Below, piece after piece: positions 13,313-22,613 of a stretch of DNA of 64,000 nt. The notes under the pieces were generated by a model. It worked only from the letters and a program-made list of their open reading frames with translations, searched no databases and was not told the DNA's origin. Source of the stretch: an uncultured Lachnospiraceae bacterium (lineage in GTDB: Bacteria; Bacillota; Clostridia; Lachnospirales; Lachnospiraceae). How positions within the stretch are numbered: the stretch's first letter is position 1; the number at the start of each line of letters is the position of its first letter. The position numbers and the translations under genes were made by a program. Location: contig CAJTKA010000006.1 of assembly GCA_910576815.1 (NCBI GenBank), positions 1 through 64,000 of the forward strand, read 5' to 3'.

Positions 13313-15586
13313 TTTTCCCTGAATTATTTTGATACCCTCACCGCGCATCCCCAGATTACTTAAAAGAACATTGGTTGTCTCTCCTGCAAAAGGCGAGTCA
13401 TCCACCACCAGAACCGTTCTTCCCGCAAGATCCTTTCTATTCACCACGCCCGGCACCTGATACTTTAAGGGCACGGTAACCGCCACTGTCGTCCCAAGCC
13501 CGGGCTTACTCTCGATCCGGATATCTCCGCCCATCATCTGCACGATATTTCGGCTGATAGTCATGCCAAGCCCGGTACCCTGAATCTTGCTGGTACGCAC
13601 ATCATCCGCCCGCTCAAAGGGATCATAAATATGCTGCAGAAACTCCTCCGTCATGCCGATGCCGTTATCTTTAAATATAAACTCATAGCATCCGACATGC
13701 TCCTGCTGAGAGGCTTTTTCCGTGATTTCTATGCTGATTGACCCGCCTTCTTCCGTATATTTGATCGAATTGCTGATCACATTCGCAAACACCTGCTGCA
13801 GCCTTCTCGCATCTCCCCGCACGTTAGTATTCTGAACGCCATGGGCGCGAAATTCTATTTTTTGCTTCTTTTCCCGCGCAGCTGCGGAAAGCATATTCAC
13901 CATGTTGTCTATAATATTCAGAAGGTTAAATTCTTCCTCATCCAGTGTCAGCGCACCCGACTCGATCCGGCTCATATCAAGCACTTCATTGATCAGTGAA
14001 AGAAGATGTTTGCTCGCCGCTGAGACCTTGGCCAAACATTCCTCGATCCCGTCAGGATCATGAAGCTTTGTGCCGGCGATGGCAGTCATGCCGATGATCG
14101 CATTCATGGGTGTGCGAATATCGTGTGACATTTTGGAAAGAAAATCAGTCTTCGCGCAGTTTGCCCTGTCCGCCGCCTCATAGGCTTCTAACAGAGCCTT
14201 CTTTGTCTCTCTGTCTTTCCTGCGAATATCCGTGATATCCTTAGCATTGTTGAGAGCCAGAATATCGCCGCTGACACCGTCCTTTGTGAGCAGGATCGTG
14301 TGCCGTAAGACCACCGGCTGCCCATCCGATCCGGAAGCCTCGATTTCCATGATCAACTCATTTTCCCCGCGTTCATAAGCTTCCAGCAAATGTCTCGTGT
14401 TGATCGTCTGCACATAGACTTCCCTGTCCTCCGGGAAGACACGCTCCTTACTCCAGCGCAGGAAGAAATCGTCCGCGTTGCAGGGCGCCTTCATGCCCAT
14501 TTTAGACAAAACCGGCACCATCTCGCCTTCGATCATCTCATAAAATTCTTCCTCGATCAGATTTCGCGTCGCATTGACATTGAAAACAAAGACTGCCTCA
14601 GAGACGATCGCCTGTCTGTACTGTTCCTCCGCACTCAGGGTACGGCGCAGCTTATCATTGGACTTGCGTATCTTGGCATTGGCGTGCTCTAACTCCTTTT
14701 TCGCCTGCACCAACTCTGCATTGGTCCGCAGCAGCTGATCCATCATCTCCGTTTCTTTGGTCTTTTCTGCGGAAATGTTTTTGACATACCACATCACCCT
14801 GGCGTTATCCACACTGAAATTTTCAACCGGCACCAGCTCTGTGCGTGCCCACTTGCACTCTCCGCCCAGATAACGCAGATAATTAAAATGGAGAGAGGGA
14901 CAACCGTCCAGGAAAATCTGTTTTAAGTTTTCTGCCGACATAATCTTTTTAAAATTTTCCCGGTCATCCTCGACTACATGGTTTTCTGCGCAGCAAAGGA
15001 CCGACATGTAGTAATCGCCGTTAAACCGCTCTACCTCCAGCGCCTCACTCTCCATAAATTTCAGATTCACAATGGTATTTTTGTTAAGATCTATGGCACT
15101 GATTCGAAAATAAGCATCCTGCAGCATCCGAATCGCTTCCTGAGCAAGCAGGGTATCGCGGTGCTCCGCGTCGATCAAACGGAGCGCACCGATCCAAATC
15201 TTCCTGCCATCGCCCGCCGTCGACTCCGTCCTGACCTCGCGCACCCACACGGGTTCCCCGTCGCCGTTTACAACGCGGTATTCTCTGACATCTTCCTCCC
15301 CAAAGGGACACACTCTGGTAAAAATGCCCAGATCCGCCTCATAGACCGCCTCCCGGAACTTTCCGCCTGTCCGTTCCATAAACTGCTCGTAGGACATCCC
15401 CACATTATTGAGGGCAAAAGAACTGATAAAATAGACGGGAAAGCCTTCCTCGTAGAAGCCACCGACCACGCCCACCGCCACGTTTTTACTTAACATGTCG
15501 ATGATCTTATCCTGGTTATCCGCTAAAAGATCCTGTTCGTCCTGTGTAAAATACAGCTTTTCCTGATAAAATGAGCGTTTGGACAT
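13229..15586 (-). CDS. Hybrid sensor histidine kinase, receiver domain cut by the element
   Basis: The frame has 785 residues. Two or more PAS-type sensory regions precede a HisKA domain with the phospho-acceptor His488 (KMSHDIRTPMN), then an ATPase domain with N-box NVISNSIKY near 602, DNGIGM near 640 and GTGLGM near 670. A receiver domain begins at residue 724 (VLVVDDSPF) but stops after about 27 residues; the last 35 residues are translated from the recombinase 3' region. A normal receiver needs about 115 residues with the phospho-acceptor Asp and a conserved Lys, both missing here. Kinase activity may remain but phospho-relay through its own receiver should be lost. No membrane segments are visible. 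Confidence 0.85.
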   Translation of the reverse strand: MSKRSFYQEKLYFTQDEQDLLADNQDKIIDMLSKNVAVGVVGGFYEEGFPVYFISSFALNNVGMSYEQFMERTGGKFREAVYEADLGIFTRVCPFGEEDVREYRVVNGDGEPVWVREVRTESTAGDGRKIWIGALRLIDAEHRDTLLAQEAIRMLQDAYFRISAIDLNKNTIVNLKFMESEALEVERFNGDYYMSVLCCAENHVVEDDRENFKKIMSAENLKQIFLDGCPSLHFNYLRYLGGECKWARTELVPVENFSVDNARVMWYVKNISAEKTKETEMMDQLLRTNAELVQAKKELEHANAKIRKSNDKLRRTLSAEEQYRQAIVSEAVFVFNVNATRNLIEEEFYEMIEGEMVPVLSKMGMKAPCNADDFFLRWSKERVFPEDREVYVQTINTRHLLEAYERGENELIMEIEASGSDGQPVVLRHTILLTKDGVSGDILALNNAKDITDIRRKDRETKKALLEAYEAADRANCAKTDFLSKMSHDIRTPMNAIIGMTAIAGTKLHDPDGIEECLAKVSAASKHLLSLINEVLDMSRIESGALTLDEEEFNLLNIIDNMVNMLSAAAREKKQKIEFRAHGVQNTNVRGDARRLQQVFANVISNSIKYTEEGGSISIEITEKASQQEHVGCYEFIFKDNGIGMTEEFLQHIYDPFERADDVRTSKIQGTGLGMTISRNIVQMMGGDIRIESKPGLGTTVAVTVPLKYQVPGVVNRKDLAGRTVLVVDDSPFAGETTNVLLSNLGMRGEGIKIIQGKLKHNKKRFPIPGAFLQHVFGDLIPLIC
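13313..13345. other. Approximate attachment junction between element and chromosome
   Basis: Kinase receiver-domain similarity stops after residue 750 (around 13,336) and the remaining frame reads element sequence and the 3' end of the recombinase gene. The crossover therefore lies within about 30 bases here. The two-base core cannot be fixed without the left junction or an empty site. Confidence 0.6.
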
Positions 15587-15629
15587 TTCATTCCTCCTGT
15601 CACACGAACCATTGTTTTGTCCCTATGAC

Positions 15630-16307
15630 CTACTCTTCTTCAAATTTGTATCCCATACCCCAGATGGTTTTGATCAACTCGCCCTTTTTCCCCATCTTAT
15701 TCCGAAGCTTTTTTACATGAGTGTCAATCGTTCTGGCATCCCCAAAGTAATCATAATTCCATACACTGTTCAAGATCTTTTCCCGAGACAGGGCAATCCC
15801 TTTGTTTTCCATAAAATAAGCCAGCAATTCAAATTCCTTATAACTCAAATCGACTGCTTCCCCGTCCACAACAACGCTGTGCGCCTGCTTGTCAAGACGG
15901 ATCCCACCCGCCTCCATGATCGTATCCGCTGTCGTCTGACCGCTCCTTCTCAGGATCGCTTCCACCCGCGCCACCAGGATCTTCGGGCTGAAAGGTTTGG
16001 CAATATACTCATCGACGCCCAGTTCAAATCCCATGAGCTCATCCCGCTCGTCTGCTCTGGCAGTCAGCATGATAATCGGTACTTTTGAATAAGCGCGAAT
16101 TTCCCGACACACCTGCCATCCGTCCATCTTCGGCATCATCACGTCCAGGATCACAAGATCAATATCATTTTGTTCGAAAAACAGGTCCAGCGCCTCTGCA
16201 CCGTCCGCCGCTTCCACTACCTCATAATGACTTTTCACCAAAAAATCCCGGACCAATTTGCGCATACGGCTCTCATCATCCACCACCAGGATCTTTGATT
16301 TCTCCAT
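15630..16307 (-). CDS. OmpR-family response regulator
   Basis: The 225-residue protein has a complete receiver domain: KILVVDDESRMRK, VILDVMMPKMDGW with the phospho-acceptor Asp near residue 54, LTARADERDEL and YIAKPFSP. A winged-helix output domain follows (SYKEFELLAYF, then NYDYFGDARTIDTHVKKLR and TIWGMGYKFE). It lies 43 bases upstream of the hybrid kinase gene and in the same orientation, so it may be its partner, although hybrid kinases often act on other regulators. Length is normal. Confidence 0.93.
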   Translation of the reverse strand: MEKSKILVVDDESRMRKLVRDFLVKSHYEVVEAADGAEALDLFFEQNDIDLVILDVMMPKMDGWQVCREIRAYSKVPIIMLTARADERDELMGFELGVDEYIAKPFSPKILVARVEAILRRSGQTTADTIMEAGGIRLDKQAHSVVVDGEAVDLSYKEFELLAYFMENKGIALSREKILNSVWNYDYFGDARTIDTHVKKLRNKMGKKGELIKTIWGMGYKFEEE

Positions 16308-16326
16308 ACGATGCCCTTACCTTTCC

Positions 16327-16887
16327 TTAATTAGTTCCCTGCATACCCAGCTTGCGCTTTTCCTCCCGCACGGTCTGTTCCCTCTGTGTGAGTTCCTGCT
16401 CCCACGCCGAATATTCGTTCTCGATCGCCTGTCTGTAATTGATGATATTCGGCGTATCACTGTTCCAGGCAAACAAAACCATGGCTGCCACCAGCACCAC
16501 CAGCACAAAATTGACTAAGAGCGATGCCACAAACCGTCCCTGATACTCCGGATGCCTCTGCGCTACGCTCAATCTGATCGAGCGGCTGTTGGCCGTCTTG
16601 TTGCTGAAGGTCGCATAAAGCGGTACCGGGCGCACTTTATCCGCAGGCACCCCCCACTTGATCAGTTCCTTCTGCATCTTTTGCAGATAGCTGAACCCGA
16701 CAGGCGTAAGAAAAACTCTGTTATCCAACGCCCGGTTATATACGAGCAGCACGTTCTGCGGCCTGCGGTAATCCAGGTTTCGCTCCAGATTCTCTATTTT
16801 TTTCAACTCCATTCTGGCTGTCTCCGCATCGGCTATCGTTGCAAACCGATAGCCTTCTACAACCAGTTCGTCCTCACGCTTCTCCAT
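16327..16887 (-). CDS. Hypothetical single-pass membrane protein
   Basis: A 186-residue protein with a soluble, basic N-terminal region (YRFATIADAETARMELKKIE, a pattern also seen near phage-shock or cell-division associated proteins), one membrane helix at about 120 to 142 (FVLVVLVAAMVLFAW) and a charged C-terminal coiled coil. No family recognised. It lies between the chemotaxis receptor and the response regulator on the same strand, suggesting one transcription unit. Confidence 0.6.
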   Translation of the reverse strand: MEKREDELVVEGYRFATIADAETARMELKKIENLERNLDYRRPQNVLLVYNRALDNRVFLTPVGFSYLQKMQKELIKWGVPADKVRPVPLYATFSNKTANSRSIRLSVAQRHPEYQGRFVASLLVNFVLVVLVAAMVLFAWNSDTPNIINYRQAIENEYSAWEQELTQREQTVREEKRKLGMQGTN

Positions 16888-16910
16888 GGCATCTCCTGAA
16901 TCTGTCGTTA

Positions 16911-18614
16911 TCAGATCTTAAAGGTTTCCATATTTTTCTCCAGACGGTTCGCTACCTCTCTGAGACGGTTCGCATTTTCGGAAATCTGCGTCACGATACT
17001 GCTGACTTCCGTAACGGAAGCGGATGTCTCCTCCGTGCTGGCCGCATTCTCCTCAGCGATCGCCGTCAGGTTCTGTACCACATCCACGACAACGATTCTG
17101 GCTTCATCCATTTTCTTTGTCATCTCCGAGATTTTATTAACACCCTCAATGGAAGTACGGATACCCTCGCCCACCTGACGGAAACTTTCATCGGTATGGA
17201 CCACGCTCTCATTCTGGCTTTCCATGATCTGTTTGACATCTTCCATCGTCGCCACCGATTTCTGGGAATCCTCGATCAACAAGTCAATGATGGTTTCGAT
17301 TTGGCGCGCGGAATCGTTCGACTGCTCCGCAAGCTTCTGGATCTGCCCTGCAACCACCGCAAAGCCTCTGCCCTGTTCGCCAGCCCTGGCGGCCTCAATG
17401 CTCGCATTCAGGGAAAGGAGGTTCGTCTCCTCCGCAATAGAAGTGATCAGCGACGTGGCCTCCCTGATCTTCAAGGCCGACTCGTTCGTCGTATTTGTCT
17501 GCTCATAGATCACGTCAATGGCTTCTCTGGCCTCATCGTTTATCTTAGCAAGCTTCTGCAACGTAGCAAACGCTTCCCTGCTATAGCGCTGCATGGAGGA
17601 GGCATTCTCGATCATCCCGGCCACTTCCTGCGCGGTCTCCTCCACCATATTACCCATCAGGATCACGCTCTCCGTAGCCTTCTGCGTCTCGTCCGCCTGA
17701 GAGGAAGCGCCGTCAGAGATTTCCGAAACCGCCTTTTCCACCTGTTCCACCGTAATTGCAGTCTCAGATGCATTTGTATTCAATGTATCAGACGCCTCAA
17801 AGAGCTGCTCGCTCTGCCCCCGCAGTTCTTTGACCACCTCCACAAGCTGTCCTCGCAACTCCGCCACTGCCCGGCTCATCTGTCCCGTCTCGTCAGCTCT
17901 GGCCGTCAGCTTCTCCTGTCCCTCGATCTCGGAGAAATCCATATCCGCCAGACGTCCCAAGATCTGCGTTACCTCCAGGATGGGCTTCACGATCTTATTT
18001 ACAATGAAAAAGCCGATAATGCTGGCAATGATGACCAAAACAATCGTACAGGCCGTTCCGGTCAGCGTCACGCGGTGCACCGTACTCATCAATTCATCTT
18101 TATCCGCCGATACGACCAGGATACAGTGTCCGCTCTCCGTCACATAATAGGCCGCATATTTCATTGCGCCCTTAAACTCGTACTCCACTATCTCCGGCTC
18201 AGGCAATGTGCCTGTCTTTATCTGCTCCACCACATTTTTCACCACCGCGTTTTCCACGGGCTGTCCTACTTTATCCTTTGTAGGATGATAGAGCATAGTG
18301 CCGTCTCCCGACACCAGATAAGCATAACTGGACGGCACCCCGTCTAAGCCCACCTCTCCGAGGGCATTACTCAGATTGCCATAATACACAGCCGTATTAT
18401 AGCCCATCAATTCTATTTCTTCCTGCACTTTTTCTCCGTAGGCTACCGCCAAATCATAGAGATAATTTTGGTTCAGCTGCATCAATGGAATGCGTAAATT
18501 TCGGATCAACACCACCGACAAACACACGGACAGGATCGTCATCGCAATGATCAGCACGCCCACAATTTTCGTTCTCACAGACTGAAATACATTCTTTTCC
18601 CCATTTTGATTCAT
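16911..18614 (-). CDS. Methyl-accepting chemotaxis protein
   Basis: ATG 18614 (after GGAAAGAAA) gives 567 residues; the longest frame adds 13 that lack a ribosome site. A first membrane helix (VGVLIIAMTILSVCLSVVLI) is followed by a Cache-type sensor of about 140 residues, a second helix (VLVIIASIIGFFIVNKIV), a HAMP linker and a long cytoplasmic helical domain. The signalling tip is clear: AEETNLLSLNASIEAARAGE then GRGFAVVAGQIQKLAEQS. The protein ends without a CheR-binding pentapeptide. Ligand unknown. Confidence 0.92.
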   Translation of the reverse strand: MNQNGEKNVFQSVRTKIVGVLIIAMTILSVCLSVVLIRNLRIPLMQLNQNYLYDLAVAYGEKVQEEIELMGYNTAVYYGNLSNALGEVGLDGVPSSYAYLVSGDGTMLYHPTKDKVGQPVENAVVKNVVEQIKTGTLPEPEIVEYEFKGAMKYAAYYVTESGHCILVVSADKDELMSTVHRVTLTGTACTIVLVIIASIIGFFIVNKIVKPILEVTQILGRLADMDFSEIEGQEKLTARADETGQMSRAVAELRGQLVEVVKELRGQSEQLFEASDTLNTNASETAITVEQVEKAVSEISDGASSQADETQKATESVILMGNMVEETAQEVAGMIENASSMQRYSREAFATLQKLAKINDEAREAIDVIYEQTNTTNESALKIREATSLITSIAEETNLLSLNASIEAARAGEQGRGFAVVAGQIQKLAEQSNDSARQIETIIDLLIEDSQKSVATMEDVKQIMESQNESVVHTDESFRQVGEGIRTSIEGVNKISEMTKKMDEARIVVVDVVQNLTAIAEENAASTEETSASVTEVSSIVTQISENANRLREVANRLEKNMETFKI

Positions 18615-18712
18615 TTTCTTTCCTTCCCGGGCAGCATTTTCTGTCCAAAGCAACCATCTCTTTGGTCACAATATTTTATTCTATTTTACCACCAAAAAGA
18701 TGCGCTGTACAG

Positions 18713-18748
18713 AAAAAAATGCCGCATGCGGATTTCTCCGAATGCGGC
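18713..18748 (-). terminator. Terminator after tmRNA
   Basis: On the minus strand GCCGCATTCGGA, a GAAA loop and TCCGCATGCGGC are followed by ATTTTTTT. It lies nine bases after the tmRNA 3' end. Confidence 0.85.
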
Positions 18749-18756
18749 GCTTCCAG

Positions 18757-19103
18757 TGGACCAGACGGGAGTCGAACCCGTGTCCAAAAGCCCATTCCCT
18801 GTCCTTCTACTATCATAGTCCGTCATTTCGGATCGCTCCTCATTCCCTCATCCGGCAGGAGACAGACACCCCACCGGGCTTGGTAGCCTCTGATACGCCC
18901 GCGGGATAGAGGCGTCACCCGCGTCGTTTCCTACAAAGTCGATGCCCGGATCTTAATGTGTAGGTGCACTAAGTCGGACAGCTGCCCTTAGGCAGCGTAT
19001 GCTAAATTATCTTCAGCGTTTGTATTTAGGTTTGCGATTTAACGCATCAGCCTGCGGATAGCTTCTCCAGCTGCAAGACCCCTGTCGAAACCTTGACTGG
19101 CCC
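18757..19103 (-). ncRNA. ssrA: Transfer-messenger RNA
   Basis: The 5' end GGGCCAG pairs with CTGGTCC at the 3' end to form the 7-bp acceptor stem (one G-U pair). GGTTTCGACAGGGG near the 5' end and the T-arm GGGTTCGACTCCC near the 3' end are the standard tRNA-like parts. The internal tag frame reads AEDNLAYAA followed by TAA, the expected degradation tag shape. CCA is not encoded, so it must be added. The gene is 347 nt and follows smpB, its protein partner in ribosome rescue. Protein frames crossing this region are shadows. Confidence 0.95.
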
Positions 19104-19147
19104 TTATTTGATTTGATTATACCATATCCTCTGTTTTTCATGCAAGC

Positions 19148-19612
19148 CTACAGATTTTTGATCTTAAACTCGCGCTCGTGCTCCCTGCGAAGATCCTTTT
19201 TCGCGATATCCTGCCGTTTATCGTAGAGCTTTTTGCCCTTTGCAAGACCGATCTCGATCTTTGCCCTGCCGTCCTTAAAGTAGACCTGCAGCGGAACGAC
19301 AGTGTAACCCGCGGCCGTCATATCACCCGCAAGTTTTCTGATCTCCTGCTTATGCAAAAGAAGTTTTCTGGGACGCAGGGGATCCTTGTTGAAAATATTT
19401 CCCTTTTCGTAGGGGCTGACATTCATGCCATAAACATAGGCTTCCCCGTTATCGATACGCACAAAGGCTTCCTTGATGCTGCATTTGCCAAGGCGCAGGG
19501 ATTTCACTTCCGTTCCGTGCAGCGCAAGGCCTGCCTCATACTTTTCCTCTATGAAATAATCATGGTAAGCCTTTTTATTGTTAGCCACCAGTTTCATCGG
19601 TTCCTTTGCCAC
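19148..19612 (-). CDS. smpB: SsrA-binding protein SmpB
   Basis: The 154-residue protein has the SmpB landmarks: NNKKAYHDYFIEEKYEAGL, GTEVKSLRLGKCSIKEAF, then HEREFKIKNL-like basic tail (RQDIAKKDLRRE). SmpB binds the tRNA-like part of tmRNA and places it in stalled ribosomes. The gene lies 44 bases before ssrA and after secG, a common order in Clostridia. Length is typical. Confidence 0.97.
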   Translation of the reverse strand: MAKEPMKLVANNKKAYHDYFIEEKYEAGLALHGTEVKSLRLGKCSIKEAFVRIDNGEAYVYGMNVSPYEKGNIFNKDPLRPRKLLLHKQEIRKLAGDMTAAGYTVVPLQVYFKDGRAKIEIGLAKGKKLYDKRQDIAKKDLRREHEREFKIKNL

Positions 19613-19635
19613 CTCAAAACCTCCTTTCAGAAAGG

Positions 19636-19671
19636 GATAAAGAAAGCACCCTTACCTTTGCAAGAGTGCCT
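19636..19671 (-). terminator. Possible weak terminator between secG and smpB
   Basis: On the minus strand GCACTCTT and AAGGGTGC form an 8-bp stem with one G-U pair and are followed by TTTCTTTAT. The T-run is interrupted, so partial readthrough into smpB is likely. Confidence 0.5.
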
Positions 19672-19685
19672 TTGTCTTCCGAAGC

Positions 19686-19925
19686 TTAGAACAGATTCAA
19701 GTTTAAGACGGCCGCCAGCAGCATGAACCCGACTGCAAGTGCCGTCGTGATCTTCACAAGCTTGCCCTCCATGGAACGGCCCTTATTCTTGCCCCAGTAG
19801 GTTTCCGCCGCGCCGCTGATCGCACCAAGACCGGCTGCCTTTCCCTCCTGCATCAATACCAGTATCACCAAAGCCACACAAATCAAAATATAAACGACTG
19901 TCAAAATGATTCTCAGTACTCCCAT
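19686..19925 (-). CDS. secG: Preprotein translocase subunit SecG
   Basis: ATG 19925, after GGAGGAATCAGG, gives 79 residues. Two membrane helices (LRIILTVVYILICVALVILV and ITTALAVGFMLLAAVLNL) flank the typical loop QEGKAAGLGAISGAAETYWG. SecG assists the SecYE channel in protein export. The longer open frame upstream is not supported. Gene order secG, smpB, ssrA is conserved in Firmicutes. Confidence 0.92.
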   Translation of the reverse strand: MGVLRIILTVVYILICVALVILVLMQEGKAAGLGAISGAAETYWGKNKGRSMEGKLVKITTALAVGFMLLAAVLNLNLF

Positions 19926-20048
19926 AGTATCCTGATTCCTCCTGCCTATCCGTTCACAAAATTCCAAACAAAACACATAATACCACATTTTTTTGCATTG
20001 TGCAATACCCAAAATCCACACGCAACGCCTGGCATTGACCCATTGACC

Positions 20049-21020
20049 TTACAGGGCAAAAGCCGCAAAGGGATCCTCTCCCTCCCGCAGGCCGCCGCAG
20101 TACTCCATCAGATAGGCCTTCATCTCCGTATGACTTTCCCCCAGATCTGAAAGCATCGCCTGAACGTTTTCTTTATCCACCGCTCCCATCTGCGTGAGGA
20201 AGCGGTAATAGGAAATTTCATCGCCGTGTTCCTCCAGCACCACCTGCCAGGTCTCCTCGGTCTCCTGCCCTTTTCTGTGCGAAAGAAGATAGTCCGAAAG
20301 CATCTTTCTGTCTTCGTCTTTCAGACAGGTATCGTGCATCAGCCTGCACATGGCAAGCCTCACTTTCCTGCGCCGCTGCTGTCCCGTATAGTGATCCAGA
20401 TTGTTTTCCCGACTGCCGTAATCCTCCTCCCCGCAAAGCAGCATTTTGGAAAAGCCCTCCTCGTCAGGTGTTTCCATCACGGCGCGCAGTCTGACATCCC
20501 ATCTGGCAAACCACTCCGCGCTCCCCGCCGTCTCCGGATCAAATAGATAGAAGGCATCCAGCGCGGCCACAGCAGCCGCTAATAGGTATGACACATCTGT
20601 CATATTTTTATCCCGGGGAGACGCATTTCTGTCCATGATCTGTGAAAGCGATATGCAGTCCCGGAAGATGCCCTGTCCTAATTCCAGTTTCCTGTAAGGT
20701 AGGGTCAGCACGGTCAGCTTCGCACAGCAGGCAAAGGCCCAGTCGCTGATCTGTTCTATCGTATCCGGCAGCGTGATTTCTTTTACCGTTTTGTTGCTAA
20801 GAAAGGCCTTTTTCCCGATGCGGGTCACCGGCAGTCCCTCAAGCTGCGACGGGATCTCTATCACTGTATCCCTTCCCCTGCTGCCCGTGATTTCCACGCT
20901 CTCCCCATCCGCAGCATAAATAAGGCAGCCCTGCGCCGTATTCCATTCTCCCGCTCTGATCTTCCCTCCCATATCCCTTGGCCGCTTTCCTTTCCTTCTT
21001 TCCGCCTTTCCAACATTCAA
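20049..21020 (-). CDS. LRR_5 (BspA-type) repeat protein
   Basis: A 323-residue cytoplasmic-looking protein without signal peptide. The first third has leucine-rich repeats of the BspA class (LEGLPVTRIGKKAFLS, VKEITLPDTIEQISDWAF, LTVLTLPY). The rest is a helical region with no recognised family. It follows the MoxR ATPase gene by six bases and ends the three-gene cassette VWA, MoxR, LRR. Leucine-rich repeats suggest a binding partner role in that complex. Start is uncertain; an ATG at about 20,972 is the alternative. Confidence 0.65.
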   Translation of the reverse strand: MNVGKAERRKGKRPRDMGGKIRAGEWNTAQGCLIYAADGESVEITGSRGRDTVIEIPSQLEGLPVTRIGKKAFLSNKTVKEITLPDTIEQISDWAFACCAKLTVLTLPYRKLELGQGIFRDCISLSQIMDRNASPRDKNMTDVSYLLAAAVAALDAFYLFDPETAGSAEWFARWDVRLRAVMETPDEEGFSKMLLCGEEDYGSRENNLDHYTGQQRRRKVRLAMCRLMHDTCLKDEDRKMLSDYLLSHRKGQETEETWQVVLEEHGDEISYYRFLTQMGAVDKENVQAMLSDLGESHTEMKAYLMEYCGGLREGEDPFAAFAL

Positions 21021-21026
21021 ACCGTG

Positions 21027-22544
21027 TTATAACTCTAATGCCTCGATCTTTGTCAGCAGCTCGTCGCCGCGCTCCGTCAGCATCAGTTCCTCATTGTGCC
21101 GCCTGTAATCCTCGCAGCCGTAAAGGCTGATGAATTTCGCGCAGTCCTCCTGCACCGTACACTCCGTCATCAAAAGCAGCATTTCATTCCCTGAGCCAAA
21201 GGTGTCTTCCACAAACTGAAAGAGGAAATGAAGCATCTTCTGTACTTCCTGCGTCTTCTCCCTATAATCCGCCACTTCCGCCTGAAACAAGCCTTCCAGC
21301 AGGGAGAACGTCTCCCCCGCATCCGCCTGATCCGCCGTCCGCAGCGTCTTCTCACAGGTGGAAAGGAAACGCACCACCGCCCTGCTCTTTTTCTTATCCC
21401 GCGCAGAGAGCGCACCTGCCTTTTGCAGGGAATCCATGGCCTTCTGCCTGCCCTCCCGCTGTTTGCTAAGCAGCGCAAGCAGCTCATCCGCACTGCCATC
21501 TTCCGCTGCCTTTTTCTTGAGTGCCCGCAAAGGCCCCATCACCTCATTTAAGATATCGCTCTCCTGAATGTTATCCCGTATTTCCTGCCTGATCCTGTCG
21601 ATCAGCATCCCCATCAGGGAGAGGCGCTCGTCAAAATCCGCTTTTCTTGCCTTATCCTTTGCCTGTTCGCTCACCGTTCCGCCCAGGATCTCCTCCGCCC
21701 GATAATCATTCTTATACTTTTGATACAGATCATAGTAAGCGCAAAACTCTTTCACCACCCGTTCGTCCCGCAGATACTGGCCCACCAGCGACTCCTCCGC
21801 GGCAATGCCTTCCTCCTCGTAAAGTGTCAGCATTTCCGAGAGATCCTCCCAGCCTCTGGCCGTGATGTATTTTCTGCCTTTCACGGTGGTCTCCACCTGA
21901 TAGAAATCATCCTTTTTCAGATCCAGATAATTCAGGATGGCAGCATGCAGTCCCCTGTCGATGGCGTACTCCTTCCAAATCGGATAATCCGCCTCCACCG
22001 AGAGAATCTTCAAACGGTCCATGGTCACAATGTCAAACTCCCGCACGGATTTATTGTACTCCGGCGGATTGCCCGCCGTGACGATGACCCAGCCGTCTGG
22101 CACTCTGTGTCTGCCGAACACTTTATACTGCAAAAATTGCAGCATGGAAGGCGCAAGTGTCTCCGAAACGCAGTTGATCTCGTCCAGAAACAGGATCCCC
22201 TCTTTAATGCCGCTTTCCTCCATGACGTCGTAAATGGAAGCGATGATCTCGCTCATCGTATACTCTGAGACCTCGTATTCTCTGCCGCCGTAATTCTTTT
22301 TTATGATAAAAGGCAGGCCCAGCGCTGACTGCCTGGTATGATGGGTCATGGAGTAAGACACCAGCGCGATTCCCAGCTCCTGCGCGATCTGCTCCATAAT
22401 GGCCGTTTTGCCGATGCCCGGTGCTCCCAAAAGAAAGATGGGCCGCTGCCTGACGATGGGGATGCGGTACTCGCCCTCCTCGTCTTTTTTCAAATAAATC
22501 CGTACGGAATCCTTGATGTAGTTTTTTGCTTCCTTGATGTTCAT
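21027..22544 (-). CDS. MoxR-type AAA+ ATPase
   Basis: The N-terminal half has Walker A GAPGIGKTA near residue 41, a sensor-rich region, Walker B GILFLDEIN near residue 115 and the sensor I stretch VIVTAGNPPEYN. The C-terminal half is a long helical extension of about 230 residues without known family. MoxR ATPases act as chaperones that load cofactors or remodel partner proteins and are nearly always encoded next to a von Willebrand A protein. That partner is the gene directly upstream. Confidence 0.88.
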   Translation of the reverse strand: MNIKEAKNYIKDSVRIYLKKDEEGEYRIPIVRQRPIFLLGAPGIGKTAIMEQIAQELGIALVSYSMTHHTRQSALGLPFIIKKNYGGREYEVSEYTMSEIIASIYDVMEESGIKEGILFLDEINCVSETLAPSMLQFLQYKVFGRHRVPDGWVIVTAGNPPEYNKSVREFDIVTMDRLKILSVEADYPIWKEYAIDRGLHAAILNYLDLKKDDFYQVETTVKGRKYITARGWEDLSEMLTLYEEEGIAAEESLVGQYLRDERVVKEFCAYYDLYQKYKNDYRAEEILGGTVSEQAKDKARKADFDERLSLMGMLIDRIRQEIRDNIQESDILNEVMGPLRALKKKAAEDGSADELLALLSKQREGRQKAMDSLQKAGALSARDKKKSRAVVRFLSTCEKTLRTADQADAGETFSLLEGLFQAEVADYREKTQEVQKMLHFLFQFVEDTFGSGNEMLLLMTECTVQEDCAKFISLYGCEDYRRHNEELMLTERGDELLTKIEALEL

Positions 22545-22613
22545 ATCACTTCATGCTCCTTATCATCCTGCCAATTCAAATGCTGCTGCGCTTTAGAATT
22601 TCTTTTCACACTG

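Larger units (their letters stand above)
1..13340. mobile_element. Right end of an integrated phage-like element with a serine recombinase
   Basis: A block of phage-type genes occupies everything left of the hybrid kinase gene. The block has divergent early transcription from an XRE repressor, two orphan methyltransferases, a HUH replication protein, a YopX-type protein, a SleB-type hydrolase and a large serine recombinase at the extreme right. The recombinase gene ends about 30 bases from where kinase coding sequence resumes, as expected for an integrase next to its attachment site. The left end and any structural genes lie outside the window, so it could be a prophage or another integrative element. 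The right border is placed only approximately, from the loss of receiver-domain similarity. Confidence 0.85.

Noticed and set aside
16839..18347. Long open frame of 502 codons on the plus strand
   Set aside because: It is the antisense of the chemotaxis receptor, whose frame has full family motifs; the antisense protein has none and no ribosome site.
18757..18800. T-arm resembling a separate tRNA
   Set aside because: It is the 3' tRNA-like part of tmRNA; the matching 5' half lies at 19,080 to 19,103.
18669..18909. Several short protein frames
   Set aside because: They cross the tmRNA and its terminator.
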